A DNA stretch of 64,000 nt from Phycisphaerae bacterium (GTDB lineage: Bacteria > Chloroflexota > Anaerolineae > 4572-78 > J111): contig JANQQF010000192.1 of NCBI GenBank assembly GCA_028285035.1, positions 50,062-114,061 of the forward strand, written 5' to 3'. The position numbers were made by a program, and so were the translations under genes. Under the pieces are notes generated by a model. The model ran no database searches and was not told the DNA's origin. It saw only the letters and a list, made by a program, of their open reading frames with translations. How positions within the stretch are numbered: the first letter of the stretch is position 1; every line of letters starts with the position of its first letter. Shown here in pieces: positions 59,601 to 64,000 of this stretch.

Positions 59601-60230
59601 TCATATCAATCGTTGCCCAACTGCATCAAACGCTTGAATTTGGGCCTTTGCTGACATACTATCTGGATAATCAGGGGCAAATAGGCTCCAAATCATTGTG
59701 TCACGATATTTGCCCTCAGAGTCGGTTATTCGTCGCTTTAAGTTTCCTTCGTGTAGAAAATCTAGCTTTTTTGGCACGGTTGCACTACGTACATTTTGAG
59801 GATCACAATGAATTTCGACGCGATCCACTTTTTCAATTTCAAAGGCAACTTTGGTTAAGGCGGCGGAGGCTTCTGTGGCTAGACCCTGATTGAGATGATC
59901 TTTGTCAATCCAATAGCCAATCTCTCGGGCGTCATCCCCAATCCTTGTATGAAGTCCTGTTCCGCCAATGACCTGTGTTTCTTCCATATTGAATATGCCG
60001 TAAATAAAATCTTGATCCAAATCGAATTCGCCCCGCATTCGGCGTAAGCGTTTAATTTTTTCGGGCAGGGGCGTAGGCTCTTGCATGGCCCAAGGCATCC
60101 AAGGGCGAAGATGATCCAGATTGGTATCAATGGCTGTTTTGAGTAAGGTGGCATCAGCCGGGTGCCAACAGCGGATGATCATTCGGGCGGTATGAATGCG
60201 GTAGGCTGGGCCATTAAGGGTTTGAGACAT
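59601..60230 (-). CDS. GNAT N-acetyltransferase, RimJ/RimL type
   Basis: A 209-residue acetyltransferase. The N-terminal RMIIRCWHPADATLLKTAIDTNLDHLRPWMPWA is typical of RimJ/RimL-type ribosomal-protein or small-molecule acetyltransferases; REIGYWIDKDHLNQGLATEASAALTKVAFE is the acetyl-CoA region, and VERVEIHCDPQNVRSATVPKKLDF is motif B. It starts 2 bases after the glcE stop, so it is translated as part of the glc operon and separates glcE from glcF. Substrate unknown; no role in glycolate oxidation is implied. Confidence 0.82.
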   Translation of the reverse strand: MSQTLNGPAYRIHTARMIIRCWHPADATLLKTAIDTNLDHLRPWMPWAMQEPTPLPEKIKRLRRMRGEFDLDQDFIYGIFNMEETQVIGGTGLHTRIGDDAREIGYWIDKDHLNQGLATEASAALTKVAFEIEKVDRVEIHCDPQNVRSATVPKKLDFLHEGNLKRRITDSEGKYRDTMIWSLFAPDYPDSMSAKAQIQAFDAVGQRLI

Positions 60231-60231
60231 A

Positions 60232-61353
60232 TTAAAAACCAATGAATTTTTGATTAGGGTCCAAAGCCTGTTTGATGCGGTGTATCAAACTTTGTCCTGA
60301 TTGTAAACCTAACAGCGGGTGCCCCGCCGGACCTTGTAACGCCAGTCCTGGCAAATCGAGCCGAGTTAGAATTGAGTCGGGCGTGTTAAAAAACGCTTGT
60401 GCCTCCGAAATACCAGCCTCCTCTGGTGACCAAGCCACCCAACCAATGTTCCCACCCACACTATAACGCCGTTTGGCACCTCGACCGTCAATCCGTTCTT
60501 CTAGCACAAGGACTCGTCCAGGAGTCAAAGGGATTTTGATTAGCCCCCAGCCTGGTGGGACCCACTTGAACTCACAGGCGTTTTGCCACAATATTTCTTC
60601 TGCCTCGCCCTCCAAAATTTCGATAGCCTGAATCGCACTGTCAGCCCCATTTTTTAGAAAATCCTGCATCCGCTGTAGTCGAGCAGGTAATGCTTCAGGT
60701 AATCCGCCAAGGCGAATGAGTAATTGTCCGGGTGGGTTTAGATCCAAGGCATCCATCTCTAAATGGGATGTCGTTAACTGTTGGATTGCCTCCATCGCCG
60801 GATGTAAACCATTAAAATCGACTTGTAGGGTTGCATAGGCTTGGGGCTGGGGGAACACTTTGAAGGTGAGTTCAACCAGGATACCCAAGCGGCCTAAACT
60901 GCCGACCATCAATTTTGGCAAATCAAAGCCAGCCGCATTTTTGACAACTTTGCCGCCCCCACGCACAAGCCGACCCAGTCCATCCACAAATTGGATGCCG
61001 ATCAAAAAATCACGGACGCCCCCATACCGATACCGACCAGGCCCAGAGGTGCCAGCAGCAACAACTCCGCCGAGGGTAGCCCCTTTTCCCCCTAAGATTG
61101 GGTCAAATGGGAGATACTGTCCCTGCTCGGCCAATAACGCTTTGATGTCTTGAATAGGTGTGCCCGCTAAAGCGGTGAATGTGTATTCGCCCGGATCATA
61201 AGCCAGCACCCCAGACAAGCCAGAAAGGTCAAGCGTAGGCACGATGGCCGTCGGGGGTGCAGCCAAGGCTGTTTTTGTTCCACCACCTTGTGGATAAATC
61301 TGAGTTTCCTCGTGAATAATCTCTTGAACTTCAGCAATTGTCATGGGCTTCAT
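60232..61353 (-). CDS. glcE: Glycolate oxidase FAD-binding subunit
   Basis: A 373-residue GlcE-type subunit: the N-terminal FAD-binding part has [33 protein letters not shown] and [37 protein letters not shown], typical of the FAD_binding_4 family. Compared with GlcD it is shorter and lacks the catalytic C-terminal domain. Its start overlaps the glcD stop by 4 bases (61350-61353). It acts with GlcD and GlcF at the membrane. Confidence 0.88.
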   Translation of the reverse strand: MKPMTIAEVQEIIHEETQIYPQGGGTKTALAAPPTAIVPTLDLSGLSGVLAYDPGEYTFTALAGTPIQDIKALLAEQGQYLPFDPILGGKGATLGGVVAAGTSGPGRYRYGGVRDFLIGIQFVDGLGRLVRGGGKVVKNAAGFDLPKLMVGSLGRLGILVELTFKVFPQPQAYATLQVDFNGLHPAMEAIQQLTTSHLEMDALDLNPPGQLLIRLGGLPEALPARLQRMQDFLKNGADSAIQAIEILEGEAEEILWQNACEFKWVPPGWGLIKIPLTPGRVLVLEERIDGRGAKRRYSVGGNIGWVAWSPEEAGISEAQAFFNTPDSILTRLDLPGLALQGPAGHPLLGLQSGQSLIHRIKQALDPNQKFIGF

Positions 61354-62798
61354 TCGCGCGAAATCACCCCTGCTTTTTCTAGGGGATGAGGCCCACTCAT
61401 ACTGAGAGCTGGGGCCTCTGCGCCAGGGAACATTTTGCCTGGATTAGCAATCTCCTTAGGATCGATGGCTTGCCGAATCGTTTTCATCACGATCATATCC
61501 GTTTCATTAAACATTTCCGGCAAATAATCTCGTTTTTCTACACCAACGCCATGCTCTCCGGTGATTGAACCACCGAGTCGAATGCAGGATTTGAGAATAT
61601 CAGCCGCCAATGCTTCAGCCCGCTCCAGCGCTCCTTCTTCATTGCCATTGTACAAAATAAGCGGGTGGAGATTTCCATCTCCAGCATGGAAGACATTGGC
61701 CACGCGGATGTCATACTGCTTGCTCAGCGCTTCAATTTCTGCCAAGGCTTGCCCCAGAGTGCTGCGGGGAACGACCCCATCTTGTACGATATAGTCTGGG
61801 CTGAGGCGACCGACCGCAGAAAAAGCGCCTTTGCGGCCATTCCAAATGCGAGCCCGCTCCTCAGTGCTCTGAGCCGTGCGTATTTCGTAAGCGCCGCTAT
61901 CAGCAATCACCGCTTCCAAGGCCTTAAATTCGGTTTCAACCTGATCTGCTTCGCCCTCTAACTCAACGATCAACAAGGCCGCGGCATCCCGGGGATAGCC
62001 TGCATTGACAGCAGCCTCGGCTGCTTCAATGGCCAAGCTATCCATAATCTCCATTGCCCCTGGGAGTAGCCCTGAGGCCACAACTTGCGCCACCGCATTG
62101 CCTGCTTTTTCAAGCGAGTCGTAAGCGGCCAAGACCGTGCGATACGTCTCAGGCTTTGGCAGCAGGCGCAGGGTGATTTCCAGGGCGATACCAAACAATC
62201 CTTCTGAACCGACAAAGAGTCCGATCAAATCAGGGCCGACACCCTCTAGACTTTCTCCGCCAAACTCCACCACCTCACCATCAGCCAGTACCACTTTCAA
62301 GCCCAATACGTGATTGCTGGTCATTCCATACTTGAGACAGTGAGCGCCACCGGAGTTAAACGCCACATTCCCCCCGATGGTGCAAATCGATTGGCTAGAG
62401 GGGTCGGGGGCATAGTAAAGCCCGTATGGGGCGGCTGCGTGAGATACATCAAGATTGACCACGCCCGGCTCAACAAGTGCAATTCGCTCTTTGGGGTCGA
62501 TTTTGAGAATGCGATTTAGCCGATTGAGGCCGATAACCACTCCGTCCTCTACGGGCAATGAGCCACCTGATAGGCTTGTGCCACTGCCACGGGCCACAAA
62601 AGGGACACCTGTTTCGTGACATAAGCGCACGGTATCAATAACCTCTCTTTGGCTTTCAGGCAGAACGACAGCCTTGGGCTTGGCTCGAAAGGCAGTCAGG
62701 GCATCTGATTCGTAAGGGATTACTTGAGCGGGTTGGGTAAGAAGCCGGTTGGGGGGATAAATCTGGCCCAGCTTATCAAGAAATTGTGCTGCATCCAT
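61350..62798 (-). CDS. glcD: Glycolate oxidase catalytic subunit (FAD-linked)
   Basis: A 482-residue catalytic subunit. FAD-binding motifs are [14 protein letters not shown] (67-80) and [24 protein letters not shown]; the C-terminal FAD-oxidase domain has [14 protein letters not shown] and the final [13 protein letters not shown]. It oxidises glycolate or D-lactate. It heads the operon glcD-glcE-GNAT-glcF-SH3-thioredoxin. AGGAGG lies 7 bases before the ATG, the strongest ribosome site in the window, and a good promoter stands 33 bases upstream. Confidence 0.9.
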   Translation of the reverse strand: MDAAQFLDKLGQIYPPNRLLTQPAQVIPYESDALTAFRAKPKAVVLPESQREVIDTVRLCHETGVPFVARGSGTSLSGGSLPVEDGVVIGLNRLNRILKIDPKERIALVEPGVVNLDVSHAAAPYGLYYAPDPSSQSICTIGGNVAFNSGGAHCLKYGMTSNHVLGLKVVLADGEVVEFGGESLEGVGPDLIGLFVGSEGLFGIALEITLRLLPKPETYRTVLAAYDSLEKAGNAVAQVVASGLLPGAMEIMDSLAIEAAEAAVNAGYPRDAAALLIVELEGEADQVETEFKALEAVIADSGAYEIRTAQSTEERARIWNGRKGAFSAVGRLSPDYIVQDGVVPRSTLGQALAEIEALSKQYDIRVANVFHAGDGNLHPLILYNGNEEGALERAEALAADILKSCIRLGGSITGEHGVGVEKRDYLPEMFNETDMIVMKTIRQAIDPKEIANPGKMFPGAEAPALSMSGPHPLEKAGVISRE

Positions 62799-62830
62799 AG
62801 ACGACCTCCTGACATCAATGTCTGGCAGTT

Positions 62831-62858
62831 ATTATACGGTTGGTTAAGTAAACGGCAA
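62831..62858 (-). promoter_or_regulatory. Promoter of the glycolate oxidase operon
   Basis: On the minus strand TTGCCG (62858-62853) and a perfect TATAAT (62836-62831) are 16 bases apart. Transcription would start near 62825, about 27 bases before the glcD ATG. Confidence 0.65.
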
Positions 62859-62940
62859 GAAGTTTTGAGAAACAAGATTTTAACTTTGGGTTCAATGAGG
62901 CATCCTTATTCCTAAAATTTTTTGCTAAATACTTAAGAAC

Positions 62941-62973
62941 AAAAAAAGACCGCAGCGCCATTGCTGCGGTTCT
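62941..62973 (-). terminator. Rho-independent terminator of recA
   Basis: ACCGCAGC and GCTGCGGT form an 8-base perfect stem around a six-base loop; on the minus strand the stem is followed by seven T residues. It lies about 110 bases after the recA stop. Confidence 0.85.
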
Positions 62974-63012
62974 TGGGAGGCCTGTTGGATTTACGATTTT
63001 AGATTATACCCT

Positions 63013-63037
63013 CGGACCAAGGCGCTGCGTTGGTCCG
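63013..63037. repeat. Hairpin between recA and its terminator
   Basis: CGGACCAA and TTGGTCCG form an eight-base perfect inverted repeat with a nine-base loop; flanking CCCT/AGGG can extend it. Its role is unknown; it may be a dispersed palindromic unit or stabilise the recA message. Confidence 0.4.
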
Positions 63038-63084
63038 AAGGGTGTGGCGCAGAGTGTCACACCAGCCATCGCCTGATGAGAAGA

Positions 63085-64000
63085 TTACTTCTTGGCAGGC
63101 TTCTCCTTCTTCTTTGCATCATCAATCTTGGGCAGATCAATGCTGATATCTTCAATGGCGGCCGCAAAAGCGGGTGAGTCGAGCATTGGTAGATTGTTCG
63201 CTTCTCGCACCTTGTTCTCGATGGTGAACGCCAGTTCAGGGTTGGCCGCGAGAAAGGTCTTGGCATTCTCCCGACCTTGAGCCAAGCGTTGCTCACCGTA
63301 GGAGTAGAACGCCCCGCGCTTGTCAATGATGCCCAATTCCACGCCGATGTCCAACACATCGCCCGTTTTAGACACCCCTTGGTTGTACATAATATCGAAC
63401 TCACACACCCGGAAAGGGGGCGCCACTTTATTCTTCTTGACGGTCACTTTTGTACGGTTTCCGATAATCTCCCCACTATCCTTGATCGCTTGAATCCGAC
63501 GAATGTCCAAACGGACCGAGGCGTAGAAACGGAGGGCCATCCCACCCGTGGTGGTCTCGGGCGATCCAAACATCACCCCGATTTTCTGGCGAAGCTGGTT
63601 GGTGAACACCAGCATACAGTTACTCTGCTTGACGGTTGCCGCAAGTTTTCGTAGCGCTTGGCTCATCAACCGAGCTTGCAAACCGACGTGTGAGTCACCC
63701 ATTTCTCCTTCGATCTCAGCCCGAGGCACCAAAGCCGCCACACTATCCACCACAACCACATCAACTGCCCCAGAGCGAACCAGCGCTTCAGTGATCTCCA
63801 ACGCCTGTTCCCCGGTGTCGGGCTGCGAGACGTATAAATCATCGATGTTGACCCCACACTTTTCAGCATAGGTTGGATCAAGGGCGTGCTCCACATCGAT
63901 AAAAGCCGCCACCCCACCTTGCTTCTGGGCTTCAGCAATCAGATGTTGACAGATCGTCGTTTTCCCAGAACTCTCTGGTCCATAGATTTCGATGATCCGT
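63085..64000 (-). CDS. recA: RecA recombinase, 3' part (cut by the window edge)
   Basis: The visible 305 codons run from just before Walker A ([10 protein letters not shown]) to the stop. Other landmarks are [41 protein letters not shown], the L1 and L2 loop regions, [35 protein letters not shown], and a Lys-rich C-terminus (KKKEKPAKK) where many RecA proteins have an acidic tail. RecA coats single-stranded DNA, drives strand exchange and triggers LexA cleavage. The 5' end and promoter lie beyond 64000. It is separated from the glc operon by a terminator. Confidence 0.95.
   Translation of the reverse strand, partial: RIIEIYGPESSGKTTICQHLIAEAQKQGGVAAFIDVEHALDPTYAEKCGVNIDDLYVSQPDTGEQALEITEALVRSGAVDVVVVDSVAALVPRAEIEGEMGDSHVGLQARLMSQALRKLAATVKQSNCMLVFTNQLRQKIGVMFGSPETTTGGMALRFYASVRLDIRRIQAIKDSGEIIGNRTKVTVKKNKVAPPFRVCEFDIMYNQGVSKTGDVLDIGVELGIIDKRGAFYSYGEQRLAQGRENAKTFLAANPELAFTIENKVREANNLPMLDSPAFAAAIEDISIDLPKIDDAKKKEKPAKK

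Noticed and set aside
63057..63404. Second frame opposite/within recA
   Set aside because: It lies entirely inside the recA coding region in another frame.
1..64000. tRNA, rRNA or CRISPR loci
   Set aside because: No cloverleaf with a conserved T-loop, no rRNA core word and no regular repeat-spacer pattern was noticed on either strand; a covariance-model search would be needed to be sure.

Overview
The window reads as chromosomal DNA of an uncultured-type member of the Chloroflexota, most likely Anaerolineae or a neighbouring class. This is inferred, not proven. The grounds are a tandem array of large membrane glycosyltransferases with beta-sandwich tails, a CSLREA-type exported protein ending in an F-L-P-V-V-S-K tail, Thr-Pro-rich surface-protein linkers, a DUF1670 protein pair, and relics of a zinc-ribbon transposase common in that phylum. 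No rRNA or tRNA gene was seen.

Layout. 1-1363: an L-carnitine dehydrogenase with its own promoter. 1476-13331 (minus): five large GT-C-type membrane glycosyltransferases, several joined by 4-base overlaps. 13594-15120 (minus): an orphan PhnH homologue and thiamine pyrophosphokinase. 15396-18191: a small Cys-motif protein, then a decayed mobile segment (broken HTH protein, broken FtsK/HerA-like ATPase, deleted transposase). 18584-25749: housekeeping and surface genes (SDR, cupin, duplicated-domain exported protein, two single-domain response regulators, GNAT, aldo-keto reductase, CSLREA protein). 25769-27629: a type II restriction-modification pair with convergent, overlapping ends. 27735-29735 (minus): an acid-sugar dehydratase and an NAD-dependent oxidoreductase, divergent from a TetR gene at 29890.

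29890-37328 is, I think, the most interesting stretch. TetR, a HalD/BesD-family Fe/2OG oxygenase, a DddP-like M24 enzyme, a hydroxyacid dehydrogenase of the carnitine dehydrogenase/lambda-crystallin family, a GlcG/HbpS protein and a threonine aldolase lie on one strand. They are interrupted by a 1.68-kb segment (32888-34562) carrying two DUF1670 genes. That segment has terminal inverted repeats and sits inside a copy of an 85-bp dispersed repeat whose uninterrupted copies are at 14338 and 42456. This is direct sequence evidence that the DUF1670 pair moves as a unit.

37352-43349: an epimerase, a TetR/hydrolase divergent pair, half of a VOC domain, a flavin monooxygenase and a P-loop kinase. 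43449-48935 (minus): a giant surface protein with PKD, LamG-like and four C-terminal 58-residue repeats. 49432-57387: an ECF-type sigma factor, NarL-type two-component pair, an ABC exporter with a dead C39 domain, and two pentapeptide-repeat proteins (one fused to an MscS-like membrane part, one a lipoprotein). 57392-62798 (minus): the glycolate oxidase set glcD-glcE-(GNAT)-glcF, then SH3 and thioredoxin lipoprotein genes. 63085-64000 (minus): the 3' part of recA, cut by the window edge.

Intergenic DNA is rich in dispersed repeats, MITE-like elements and rho-independent terminators, some of which have crept into coding sequence.
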